A DNA stretch of 64,000 nt from Alteromonadaceae bacterium 2753L.S.0a.02 (lineage in GTDB: Bacteria > Pseudomonadota > Gammaproteobacteria > Pseudomonadales > Cellvibrionaceae): NCBI GenBank assembly GCA_007827375.1, contig VISH01000002.1, forward strand, positions 1,947,001-2,011,000, read 5' to 3'. The stretch's first letter is position 1; the number at the start of each line of letters is the position of its first letter. The notes beneath the pieces are model-generated. The model made no database searches and was not told where the DNA came from. It worked only from the letters and a program-made list of their open reading frames with translations. The translations under genes were made by a program, and so were the position numbers. This document shows positions 29,601 through 37,573 of the stretch, in pieces.

Positions 29601-32600
29601 CTGGGTGCTGGAATATCGGCTCTACTCGCAACAGCTGCTCAGGAAAACCACAAAATAAAGCAGCAGTGTGTCATCTGCTCGCCCAAGTTCGAGTTAGCCG
29701 TACTTATTAAATTGCTCAAAGGGCACGTGGCTTCAGCCTATGTAAAATTGAAGGGGGCGCAGAGCTTCGAAAGAAAATGGCATACGCTACCTACGTCGAA
29801 TCAGGATTTCACACCGTTTAAAGAGAATGGCTGTTACGTGATTACCGGTGGGCTCGGCGCATTGGGCCAAATCTTCGCAAAGCAGATCATAAAGCAAACC
29901 ACCAAGGCCACGCTGGTGTTAACCGGTAGAAAGGCGCTCAATAAAGACCAGCAAGCCCTGTTGACGGAATTGGGAAACAATGGGCATGTTGTGACATACC
30001 GACAGATAAACCTGAGTGATGGCGAGCAGGTTAATGCAGTGATTGCTGAGCTGGAGCAACAATACCGCGGTATTAACGGCATTATTCACAGTGCCGGCAT
30101 GACAGACGATGGCCTAATCGTAAACAAAAATAAAGCCAAGTTTCTTAGCGTTCTTTCGCCGAAAGTAGCGGGTACATTAAATTTAGATAAGGCCAGTGAA
30201 TATTTATTGCTAGATTTTTTTGCACTGTTTTCTTCAACCTCCAGTGTACTGGGAAATGCAGGCCAGGCAGATTATGCCGTAGCGAATAGTTTTATGGATC
30301 AATTCGCGCTATATCGAAATACTTTGCGCGACCAGGGAAAGCGTAGCGGTCATTCGATTTCATTTAACTGGCCTTTGTGGAAAAACGGAGGAATGCGTGT
30401 CGATGCTTCGATAGTTGAAAATATGGCAAAGGCATTTGGCGTAAGTCCTTTGGAAAACGAAAAGGGGCTCTCTGCATTTTATGGGGGCCTAAAATCGGGT
30501 GCTGCGCAAGTATTCGTTGCTCAGGGAGCGGCGAGTCGTATTGACGCTTTGCTTAATGTACGCTCGGAACACGCAAATACAAAAGTTCTTCCATTAACAA
30601 AGAACACACCGGTACCCGTTGTAGAAGCTGAGGTTGCAACGAATAACGACAATTTGTCGCAGAAAGCGCTGGAGCTTGTAAAGAAAATAGTCGCTGATGA
30701 TTTGCAATTGTTGCCAAGTGAGTTGCAGGAGAAAGTGCCCTTAGAAAACTACGGTATGGATTCTGTGTTGGCGATGCGCTTAACAAACACCTTGGAAGCC
30801 AGCTTTGGGCCTCTGTCGAAAACCTTATTTTTTGAATATCAAACCTTGGCAGCACTGGCAGGATTTCTGGCAAAAGCCTTCCCCAATATGTTTGTTAAGC
30901 CCGACGAAACAGCCATAAAAACGGCTATATCACAAGCAGCCTCAGACAATTCTCCTGCCAGAAGACCGCTTAACATTCCCACAAAAGGGACTCGAGTCAC
31001 AGCACGCACCAAAGCGAAAAACGAAGAGGTTGCGATTGTCGGTGTAAGCGGGCGCTATCCTCAAGCTGAAAGTTTGGCGGAATTCTGGCAAAACCTGTGT
31101 GCGGGGAAAGACTGTATTGAAGAAATCCCCTCCGAACGTTGGCGTGAATCCACTTACTTCGATCCAGAACGTAATAGAACTGGAAAAACTTATAGTAAAT
31201 GGGGTGGCTTTCTCAAAAATGTGGATAAATTCGATCCGCTATTTTTTAGTATTTCGCCAAAAGAGGCGGAACTTATGGACCCGCAGGAACGATTGTTTCT
31301 CGAAACCGTGTGGCACACCATAGAAGATGCCGGTTATAGAAAGGAAACCTTGGAGGGCAATAAAGTTGGTATTTACGTGGGCGCCATGTGGTCTCAATAT
31401 CAATTGTTTGGAGCAGACCCTGCTGTGTATACGAACACACAGGTACCGAATTCATCGTTCGCTTCAATTGCTAACCGAGTTTCGTATTTCTTTAACTTTC
31501 ATGGGCCGAGTTTAGCGATAGATACCATGTGCTCGTCCTCGCTTACCGCAATTCATCTTGCTGCCGAGGAAATTAGAAAGGGCAATATACCGCTCGCGAT
31601 CGCAGGTGGTGTTAATCTCTCGCTGCACCCCAACAAGTATCTGAATTTGAGCCAAGGTAATTTTGCATCCAGTGATGGCAAATGTCGTAGTTTTGGAGAT
31701 GGTGGTGATGGCTATGTGCCGGGTGAGGGGGTTGGTGCCGTTATGCTCAAACCTTTGGAGCAAGCAATTGCCGATAACGATCGTATCTACGCGACAATCA
31801 AATCCAGTAGCATTAATCATGGGGGTAAAACCAATGGCTACACGGTGCCAAATCCCAACGCGCAAGCTGAATTGATTGTCGAGTCACTGAAAAAAGCCAA
31901 GGTAGCTCCGGAATCTCTGAGTTATGTCGAAGCTCATGGCACGGGTACTTCGCTCGGTGACCCTATTGAGATAACCGGTTTAACTAAGGCGTTTGAAAAA
32001 TACCATGAGGAAAATCCTGCTAATTCCTCGACGTGGAGTTGTGCGCTGGGTTCCGTAAAATCGAATATCGGCCATCTGGAAGCCGCCGCCGGAATTGCAG
32101 GGCTTACCAAAGTGCTGTTACAACTCAAGCATAAAAAACTGGTACCCTCACTGCACGTAGAAACGCTCAATAGCAACATAGACTTCAATAACTCGCCATT
32201 CTGTGTACAAACGGCGATGGCGGAATGGACACCGAATGGTGAGCACCCCTTAAGAGCCTGTGTAAGCTCCTTTGGTGCGGGTGGCGCGAACGCTCATGTT
32301 ATTCTCGAAGAATACACTGGAACACCCGCTACTTCATTTGGTGTTGAAACCAATTCACCTAATGTGTTTTTACTCTCTGCGAGAGACCAAGCGGGAACGC
32401 TTCGTCAGGTGAACCGCATGTTGGCGTATCTTGAAAATGCCGGTGATCTTGATTTTTCCGAATTGGCTTATAGCTCGCAATTAGGGCGCACAGCTATGGC
32501 CGATCGGCTGGCGATCAGTACAAATAGTATTAAAGGATTGATTGCGGCACTGGAACACTGGCGATCTCAAGAGACTGATAACAATATCGGTATATCTTCT

Positions 32601-35600
32601 AGCAAAGCAGTCCAAAGCAATTTTGAAATTGGGTATGGAAACACCAAAAATGCAGACCAGGGTTCGCGGCAGCTCATTGCTGGTGAAGCTGGGAGAGCCT
32701 TGCTCGACGTTGTTATTCAAGAGCGCGATTTTAGGCGCTTGTCACAACTGTGGATTAGCGGTGTTGAGATTGACTGGCAAAAATTGTATTCCAAACCAAT
32801 CTCCCGTATATCGTTACCCCATTATTCCTTTGCCAAGGAACGCTATTGGGTCGAAGGTACAGAAATCAGTTCTGCGCCCTCTGAACTTTCAGTTAATGAC
32901 TCCGTAACCGCCCCAGTAGATCTCAAATACAGTTTGTATAAGACGAACTGGATACATACCCCATATACAAATACCGAGGAGTCATTCGCACATACAGTGG
33001 TGATTATCGGTGCTAGCGATTACTTTATACAAACGCTTAAGGAACATGCCTCGTTTAAGAGTTCCAACATCATTCAATGGCAAACGAGTCTTGAATATAC
33101 ACATCAAAATGATGAGTTTTTTACGCTGGATTTAACAAATGCTGAGCACCTTGAACGCGTATTTTCACATTTAGAATCTAAACAGAAAATTCCTACGAGT
33201 GTTGTTTATTTTGGTCAAGCAACAGAGCTTAATGCATCTGATTTAGCTGCATCAAAGCCGTTAAATTATGACTTTGACCGTTTGTTCAGCTTGTCGCAGA
33301 TATTGCAAAAGCACATTGCGGCTTCAAAAATACAGCTGCTTGTTTTGAGTGAATCCGGTGATTTAGGTAATATTCCACAGCTTTCAGGCCTCGGTGCTTT
33401 TTTTAAAACCCTAAATGCGGAAACGCCAAAAATCAGTGGCAAGGTCATTGAGATAATCGAAAGCGTTCGTGGCATAAATATTCCTGAGTTGTTGACCTTT
33501 GAACTCCTGGATGAAGTCAATGAATACACAAATATCCGCTATAGTGCAGATGAAAACGGCGTTTACACCCGTTTTGGCAAAGGCCTGAGTCCTATTGAGG
33601 AATCGCTTGGTCAAGTGGCTGAAACACAACTGTTACCGATAAAACAGGGCGGCATCTATTTGCTGTCGGGTGGACTTGGAGGCTTGGGTTCCCTATTTGC
33701 GCAGTATATGGCAGAAAAATATTCTGCGAATCTGGTTTTGTTTGGTCGTTCTTCAGCCAACGAACGTCATAAATTACTGCTAGCGGATCTTGCAGCTAAC
33801 GCTGAAAGTGTGAGTTATCATCAAGTGGATGTGAGCGATTATTCGGATGTAGAACAGCTCATAGAAAAGACCATAAGTAAGTTCGGTCGAATTGATGGTG
33901 TGCTTCATAGCGCGGGCAGTCATGACGATGCATTTCTTGCAAACAAAACCTTGGCGTCAACGCGCAATGTTTTGTTACCCAAGCTGGAAGGTACATATAA
34001 TCTTGATAGGGCGACTTGCGATCTAGATTTGGATTTATTCGTGACCTTCTCTTCAGTCGCGGGTATCACGGGTAACATTGGTCAGGCAGATTATGCGTTT
34101 GCTAACAGCTTTATGGATTCGTTCGCGGCATTAAGATCGTCTCTGGTAAATCAGAATTTGCGTTCCGGAAAAACCCTTTCCATCAATTGGCCGCTGTGGA
34201 TAGACGGCGGCATGACGATAGATGCCTCTGATGTTGAACTGATGAAGCACACACGCGGTATTCATCCATTGCCTACCGAGATTGGTTTGCAATGCTGGGA
34301 GACGGTTCTAGGGATGGACTTTCCTCAAGCATTGGTGCTTTATGGTGAAGCCGCTAAGCTTACCTCACTAATTCAAAAACAAAGTGTTAACGAATCTTCT
34401 GCCCGCAGAACTACCAAATTTACCAATGGCGAATTGTTACATGAATCAACTCGGCGTTATTTACAACAACTCATTGCCGATGAAATTAAATTGGAAGCGT
34501 CACGCGTAATGGAGAATGAGCGATTCGATGCGTTTGGAATCGATTCTGTCGTAATTGGTAAGCTCAATGCGCGAATGGAGTCTGATCTCGGTGACATATC
34601 GAAAACACTGTTTTATGAGTGTGAATCGGTTATTGAACTCGCGGATTATTTGATAGCGAATAAGAAATCAGAGCTCGCCACACTGTTCGGTGCGGTTGAA
34701 GTGGAGCCATCGATTGAAAACGATAAATTATCCGACGTTGCAATAATTCCGCTACCACAGGTAAGTGTGCCGGACAGCGACAATAATGGTGAAGCCGACG
34801 AATACGAACCCATCGCCATCATAGGTATCGACGGCCGTTACCCTCAATCTCGTGACCTTAATGAATTTTGGAAACATTTGAAAAAGGGGAAACACCTTGT
34901 ATCGGAGGTACCTAAAAACCGATGGGATGCCGATAGCTTCTATGATCCTGATCCAGAAAAAGCCAAAGATGGCAAAATTTATTGTAAGTGGGGCGGGTTT
35001 ATTGAAGATCACGATAAATTTGATGCCGAATTTTTCAATATCTCAGCAACTGATGCTGAAAAAATTGATCCACAGGAAAGATTGGTACTTCAATCGGTGT
35101 GGTCGGCCATTGAGGATTCCGGACATACCAGAGCGCAGTTAAAAGCAAAATACCCGAAAGGAAAAAGTGCCGATGTAGGTGTTTTTATTGGAGTTACGAC
35201 GAACACCTACCACCTGCTTGGTGCCCAGGAATGGGAAAAGGGTAACTTGGTTACTCCAGCGTCCATGCCCTGGTCAATCGCGAATCGCGTCTCCTACTTT
35301 TTCGATTTTCAGGGGCCGAGCATGCCAATCGATACAGCCTGTTCTTCTTCTTTGGTAGCTATCGATATGGCCTGCGAGAACCTGCGAAAAACGCGTTGCC
35401 AGCTTGCGGTTGTTGGTGGTGTTAATTTGTATCTGCACCCGGCAAAGTACCAAGCATTTTGCAACAGTGAAATGCTGTCTCAAAAAGGAGTAACCCACAG
35501 TTATGGCCAAGGGGCTGATGGATTTGTGCCTGCCGAGGGTGTAGGAACTCTTATTTTGAAACCCTTATCAAAGGCGCTTGCTGATGGTGACAATATACAC

Positions 35601-37481
35601 GGGGTGATTCGGGGTAGTTCTTATGATCACAGTGGTCGATCCAACGGATATTCCGCACCAAACCCCAACTCCCAGGCCAGTGTTATTCGCGCAGCGTTAA
35701 CACGTTCAGCAGTGGATGCCGCGTCCATCGGTTATGTTGAAGGTCATGGTACGGGGACAAAAATGGGAGATGGGTTGGAGGTTGCCGCTATTTCAAATGC
35801 CTTTAGAACGCAAACAAACAACACAGGCTACTGCGCGATTGGTTCTTTAAAGGCCAATATGGGTCATCCCGAGGCGACTGCTGGGGTAGCGGGAATTACC
35901 AAAGTTTTAATGCAATTTAAAAATAAACAGATACCTCCTTCAATCAACTGTAGAGAGGAAAATGACAGTATCAATTTTCAAAATTCCCCGGTATATATTC
36001 AGCGTGAACTTACGCATTGGGAGGTAAAAGTAGGGGCACCTCGCCGAGCACTGGTTAATGGTTTTGGCTCAGGAGGTGTAAATGCCTGTGTTGTCCTTGA
36101 GGAGTTTGATTCATCGATTGAAGTAAAACAAAAGACTGAAGAAACTCCGCAACTTATTGTTCTCTCTGCAAGAAATGAAGCAGGTTTAAGAGAGTATGCT
36201 AACAAATTACTCACTTATGTAGGTCGGGAAAGGGGCTTGGAGTTATCTCGGCTCGCCTACACATTGCAAAATTATCGTGAAGAAATGTCGCACCGCTTAG
36301 CATTTCTTGCATCCACCAGTAAGGAATTAATAAAGTTGCTTAATGAGTGGCGTTCAGACAAAAGCTCGAAAAACATTATCCTCGGAACGGTTGGTTCGTC
36401 GGTTGATCCACTGGATGATGCTACCTATAAGGATGTCTACAAACTGGCCCAAAACTGGGTAATAGGAAAACGTGTAGATTGGCTTCGCTTATACGGGCAG
36501 AAAGTACCTAAAAAATTATCAGTGCCCACATATCCATTCGCGAAAGATCGTTGCTGGATAAAACAAGCTCGCACGCCAGATAGAATCGTTTCTAACGTTT
36601 CGCATACATTGCATCCATTGGTAACCAGCAACATTTCAACCCTAAATGCTGTTCGCTTTAGCTCGACGCTCGAACGGGCGGCATACTATGGCGACGAGCA
36701 TAGGGTCCAAGGTCAGCCTGTATTGCCAGGGGCCTGTTTCCTGGAGATCGCATGTGCGGCAGCAAACCTTGCGGGTGAGGGTAAGGTCGTTAATATACGG
36801 GATATCGTATGGCTGAGCCCGTATGTATTTAACCAAGATGTTGGATCATTACAAACACACCTACAAAAGGTGGGTGAGGATACGGAATTTTCGATTTCGT
36901 CTATAGATGAAATGGGTGATATTAGCGTTCACGCTGAAGGCAAGGTAACGTATAAGCCCCTATGGAACTCGGCGAGTGGCGAAACAACGTCTATCGATAT
37001 CGCTAAGCTAAAAAAAGAGTGTTCAAGGCTTAGCAGTCAAAAGGCAATTTACTCTAAGTTTAACGAGTATGGTTTTGACTATGGGGTAAGCTTCCAGTCG
37101 ATTACATCACTAGCTTCATCACAGGAAAAAGTGTTGGCTGAGATCAATCTGCCTCAGAAGTTATACGCTGATTACCATGACTATATTCTTCACCCTGTTA
37201 TACTCGATGCTGCTTTTCAGGCTGTCTCTGGATTAGTCGGAAGTAGCTCGGAAGTCTCAGCAAGTATACCTTTCGCGATTGATGAATTGGTAGTGAGCGG
37301 TGTTGTTCCGAAGAACTGCTATGTATTAATTGAAAAAGATAGTCCTTCATCATCATCGGAATTGATGAAATTCAATATAAGGCTTGTCACCCATTCCGGT
37401 ACTGTTGTTGTTGCGATTAAAAACTTCTGTGTGCGACCTATCAAGACGATCGCAACTGTTGAGCCCGTGTCAACGAGCTAA
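23700..37481 (+). CDS. trans-AT PKS: DH-KR-ACP-KS-DH-KR-ACP-KS-KR-ACP-KS-DH
   Basis: A 4593-residue protein. N-terminal docking-like helices (1-30); DH1 with canonical H73-x3-G77-x4-P82 and D256-x3-Q260; KR1 (about 532-770); ACP1 (Ser839); KS1 (about 936-1360; Cys1112, His1247, His1287); DH2 (about 1559-1850) with His1588 and D1769-x3-Q1773 but a lengthened His-to-LPG loop lacking the usual Gly; KR2 (from about 2044); ACP2 (Ser2355); KS2 (from about 2443; Cys2611, His2746, His2792); KR3 (from about 3316) without a DH; ACP3 (Ser3616); KS3 (from about 3703; Cys3881, His4016, His4056); DH3 with canonical H4334-x3-G4338-x4-P4343 and D4503-x3-Q4507. It ends right after DH3 with no KR, ACP or thioesterase. 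Predicted outcome: two dehydrating modules, one hydroxyl-retaining module and one unfinished module. None of its ACPs carries the Trp flag. Chain transfer or release after DH3 must involve another protein. Confidence 0.95.
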   Translation: MTDFIEYVVSELKSKRLSKVNALSLIKQFSVKAQSKASTQHTLHPLLHSNTSNFAQQSYTTQFSGDEQFLKDHVIYGDKILPGAAYLEMARAAYFEAAGYALEERDNTFIEISNVVWTRPIVVDRPKIITIALFLPITQNMGDNDFAAEFEVYSLSASDKNDVNDVIHCTGELKIFSQDRPVNGDPIHLKERPNGVSIVSEDIYKAYSELGVSYGPTHRGIQRIDKIDKELLVEINCPSELSNSDQRFILNPGLLDAALQSPIGFLEDISSLPENTLVPYSIARVRVFSQITDKSFVYVRFSDGDEGNISSLDLDILDEKGNVCVQIHKFVSKEIQRPRALLTVDTVYAQPQWVAEVLPSISGDAVTTETVNACTILVGKNDFIKKQSQELNHSIALVSVSEEKTLAENYTKISVSVFEEIQSILKNKSKKNQLLQLVVERQSLQQQLYAGLGGLVKTANRENPNLALQLIGVDSDLTNEDLERILVSERRFPKTKLVDYSALKRSVYGLKPIELNEIENTENIETPLIRDTGIYVITGGLGGIGQIFAQEILSCSDRSIVVLTGRAPFDPKIEALLKKISPSERRLAYVQCNLTDTLNVEARLTEITKTYGAINGIIHAAGMINDNFIINKTSQEFVSVLEPKVTGTFNLDLASQGLDLDFLVLFSAGASLMGNNGQADYSCANGFLDEFSKIRNRWVTEGKRRGHTLTINWPLWKNGGMKVDATTEQVLFEHSGMMPMLSDAGISAFYAGLRSTKDQLFVVQGNGEKLQQTLFETHSIKQDSKGDVNSPESPKSARNAAASQESVVAYLKQRLSDQLRMSPQKIAANAAFEKFGIDSIMMMNLTSRLEQDFGTLPKTLFFEYHTITELAAYIVSSHGEKLAFLLDNKPQTNSKTEDIKAQSLAYHDAITPAVVKKHRNTVSRFKASPSLSQNAESIAIIGLSGRYPQAWDIDEYWNNLRDGRDSITEVPKDRWNWRDFFTSDRTQAGKHFSKWGGFIDGVDEFDPRFFSIPPSEAALVEPQERLFLQHAWMAIEDAGETRASMRMPHRDDLDGQVGVYVGLMYSEYQMFGAERVAQGNPLGVPGSYASVANRVSYLMNLHGPSMTVDTMCSSSLTAIHLACQDLKLGRTDMAIAGAVNLSIHPNKYLVISAGQFISSDGHCQSFGVGGDGYIPGEGVGAVVLKRLSEAQRDGNHIYGIIRGSALNHGGKTSGYSVPNPRAQSSVIHQALVDGKIDPRHISYLEAHGTGTKLGDPIEIAALTQAFERSTSDKGFCRIGSAKSNIGHCESAAGIAGLTKVLMQMRYRKIVPSLHSSVLNPHIDFKSTPFVVNQDLCDWPRPHINGNEVPRIAGISSFGAGGSNSHLIVEEYVDEKSEQLPLARLDLNREVLLLLSARTQQQLQTKASDLKRFVAQAQEPLDLRSLAFTLQVGREAMDVRLALLVSSIEELIDKLSVYLDEQQSDRVYTGAANQQQDSLGALRDDPDFLDTVEKWIINCKFDRLAELWVNGHDIDWQKTWQGVKPQRISLPAYPFAREKYWVERTQTANKTKNKTGLEIHPFLHANNSSLGEQVYISEFSASDIVLQHHQVAIEESTRMPILPGVVYLEIVNAAVKHAIPDLEEGMRILIKDVVWQRPFVVDLAKIIQIQVWGIDNDAVGFEIYSFGEGTEPEGDSSQKCIHCSGIVEFDSVNELRAVDIQELESNCQIETLGREEIYDIFSNIGIHYGEYFQSLTKLNKGVGQVISHIKLPDGYESEMGSLTIHPALVDGALQSSLGMLDKPEALSSSDAPLPFAMDSFEYLHPCEKEMIAWVRPSLAKSASEQIIKLDIDLITTRGDVCVQIVGYSSRAKNQSTLHSAAYIETSDLYLAKPVWQPLSVAKSRNADESHDITKLIISTLQDKSVTETLRQQLPNAKIIDYQISGDDYLDDYEQLALECFAEVKKQLSTRNSSINEIRLVVGEAENADLGAGISALLATAAQENHKIKQQCVICSPKFELAVLIKLLKGHVASAYVKLKGAQSFERKWHTLPTSNQDFTPFKENGCYVITGGLGALGQIFAKQIIKQTTKATLVLTGRKALNKDQQALLTELGNNGHVVTYRQINLSDGEQVNAVIAELEQQYRGINGIIHSAGMTDDGLIVNKNKAKFLSVLSPKVAGTLNLDKASEYLLLDFFALFSSTSSVLGNAGQADYAVANSFMDQFALYRNTLRDQGKRSGHSISFNWPLWKNGGMRVDASIVENMAKAFGVSPLENEKGLSAFYGGLKSGAAQVFVAQGAASRIDALLNVRSEHANTKVLPLTKNTPVPVVEAEVATNNDNLSQKALELVKKIVADDLQLLPSELQEKVPLENYGMDSVLAMRLTNTLEASFGPLSKTLFFEYQTLAALAGFLAKAFPNMFVKPDETAIKTAISQAASDNSPARRPLNIPTKGTRVTARTKAKNEEVAIVGVSGRYPQAESLAEFWQNLCAGKDCIEEIPSERWRESTYFDPERNRTGKTYSKWGGFLKNVDKFDPLFFSISPKEAELMDPQERLFLETVWHTIEDAGYRKETLEGNKVGIYVGAMWSQYQLFGADPAVYTNTQVPNSSFASIANRVSYFFNFHGPSLAIDTMCSSSLTAIHLAAEEIRKGNIPLAIAGGVNLSLHPNKYLNLSQGNFASSDGKCRSFGDGGDGYVPGEGVGAVMLKPLEQAIADNDRIYATIKSSSINHGGKTNGYTVPNPNAQAELIVESLKKAKVAPESLSYVEAHGTGTSLGDPIEITGLTKAFEKYHEENPANSSTWSCALGSVKSNIGHLEAAAGIAGLTKVLLQLKHKKLVPSLHVETLNSNIDFNNSPFCVQTAMAEWTPNGEHPLRACVSSFGAGGANAHVILEEYTGTPATSFGVETNSPNVFLLSARDQAGTLRQVNRMLAYLENAGDLDFSELAYSSQLGRTAMADRLAISTNSIKGLIAALEHWRSQETDNNIGISSSKAVQSNFEIGYGNTKNADQGSRQLIAGEAGRALLDVVIQERDFRRLSQLWISGVEIDWQKLYSKPISRISLPHYSFAKERYWVEGTEISSAPSELSVNDSVTAPVDLKYSLYKTNWIHTPYTNTEESFAHTVVIIGASDYFIQTLKEHASFKSSNIIQWQTSLEYTHQNDEFFTLDLTNAEHLERVFSHLESKQKIPTSVVYFGQATELNASDLAASKPLNYDFDRLFSLSQILQKHIAASKIQLLVLSESGDLGNIPQLSGLGAFFKTLNAETPKISGKVIEIIESVRGINIPELLTFELLDEVNEYTNIRYSADENGVYTRFGKGLSPIEESLGQVAETQLLPIKQGGIYLLSGGLGGLGSLFAQYMAEKYSANLVLFGRSSANERHKLLLADLAANAESVSYHQVDVSDYSDVEQLIEKTISKFGRIDGVLHSAGSHDDAFLANKTLASTRNVLLPKLEGTYNLDRATCDLDLDLFVTFSSVAGITGNIGQADYAFANSFMDSFAALRSSLVNQNLRSGKTLSINWPLWIDGGMTIDASDVELMKHTRGIHPLPTEIGLQCWETVLGMDFPQALVLYGEAAKLTSLIQKQSVNESSARRTTKFTNGELLHESTRRYLQQLIADEIKLEASRVMENERFDAFGIDSVVIGKLNARMESDLGDISKTLFYECESVIELADYLIANKKSELATLFGAVEVEPSIENDKLSDVAIIPLPQVSVPDSDNNGEADEYEPIAIIGIDGRYPQSRDLNEFWKHLKKGKHLVSEVPKNRWDADSFYDPDPEKAKDGKIYCKWGGFIEDHDKFDAEFFNISATDAEKIDPQERLVLQSVWSAIEDSGHTRAQLKAKYPKGKSADVGVFIGVTTNTYHLLGAQEWEKGNLVTPASMPWSIANRVSYFFDFQGPSMPIDTACSSSLVAIDMACENLRKTRCQLAVVGGVNLYLHPAKYQAFCNSEMLSQKGVTHSYGQGADGFVPAEGVGTLILKPLSKALADGDNIHGVIRGSSYDHSGRSNGYSAPNPNSQASVIRAALTRSAVDAASIGYVEGHGTGTKMGDGLEVAAISNAFRTQTNNTGYCAIGSLKANMGHPEATAGVAGITKVLMQFKNKQIPPSINCREENDSINFQNSPVYIQRELTHWEVKVGAPRRALVNGFGSGGVNACVVLEEFDSSIEVKQKTEETPQLIVLSARNEAGLREYANKLLTYVGRERGLELSRLAYTLQNYREEMSHRLAFLASTSKELIKLLNEWRSDKSSKNIILGTVGSSVDPLDDATYKDVYKLAQNWVIGKRVDWLRLYGQKVPKKLSVPTYPFAKDRCWIKQARTPDRIVSNVSHTLHPLVTSNISTLNAVRFSSTLERAAYYGDEHRVQGQPVLPGACFLEIACAAANLAGEGKVVNIRDIVWLSPYVFNQDVGSLQTHLQKVGEDTEFSISSIDEMGDISVHAEGKVTYKPLWNSASGETTSIDIAKLKKECSRLSSQKAIYSKFNEYGFDYGVSFQSITSLASSQEKVLAEINLPQKLYADYHDYILHPVILDAAFQAVSGLVGSSSEVSASIPFAIDELVVSGVVPKNCYVLIEKDSPSSSSELMKFNIRLVTHSGTVVVAIKNFCVRPIKTIATVEPVSTS

Positions 37482-37573
37482 ATATCCTAAAGCCCTCTAA
37501 CTAATAATACCTCTAGTATCTTTAACCCATCAGGCCGCTCGCCTGGAAAAGCCCTTATTGCCTGGAGCTTAGT

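Noticed and set aside
2..37481. In-line acyltransferase, enoylreductase, methyltransferase or thioesterase domains in the PKS proteins
   Set aside because: No GHSxGE block, ER nucleotide motif, SAM-binding motif or TE motif was found in the four proteins; the regions between KS and KR read as DH or KR structural subdomains.
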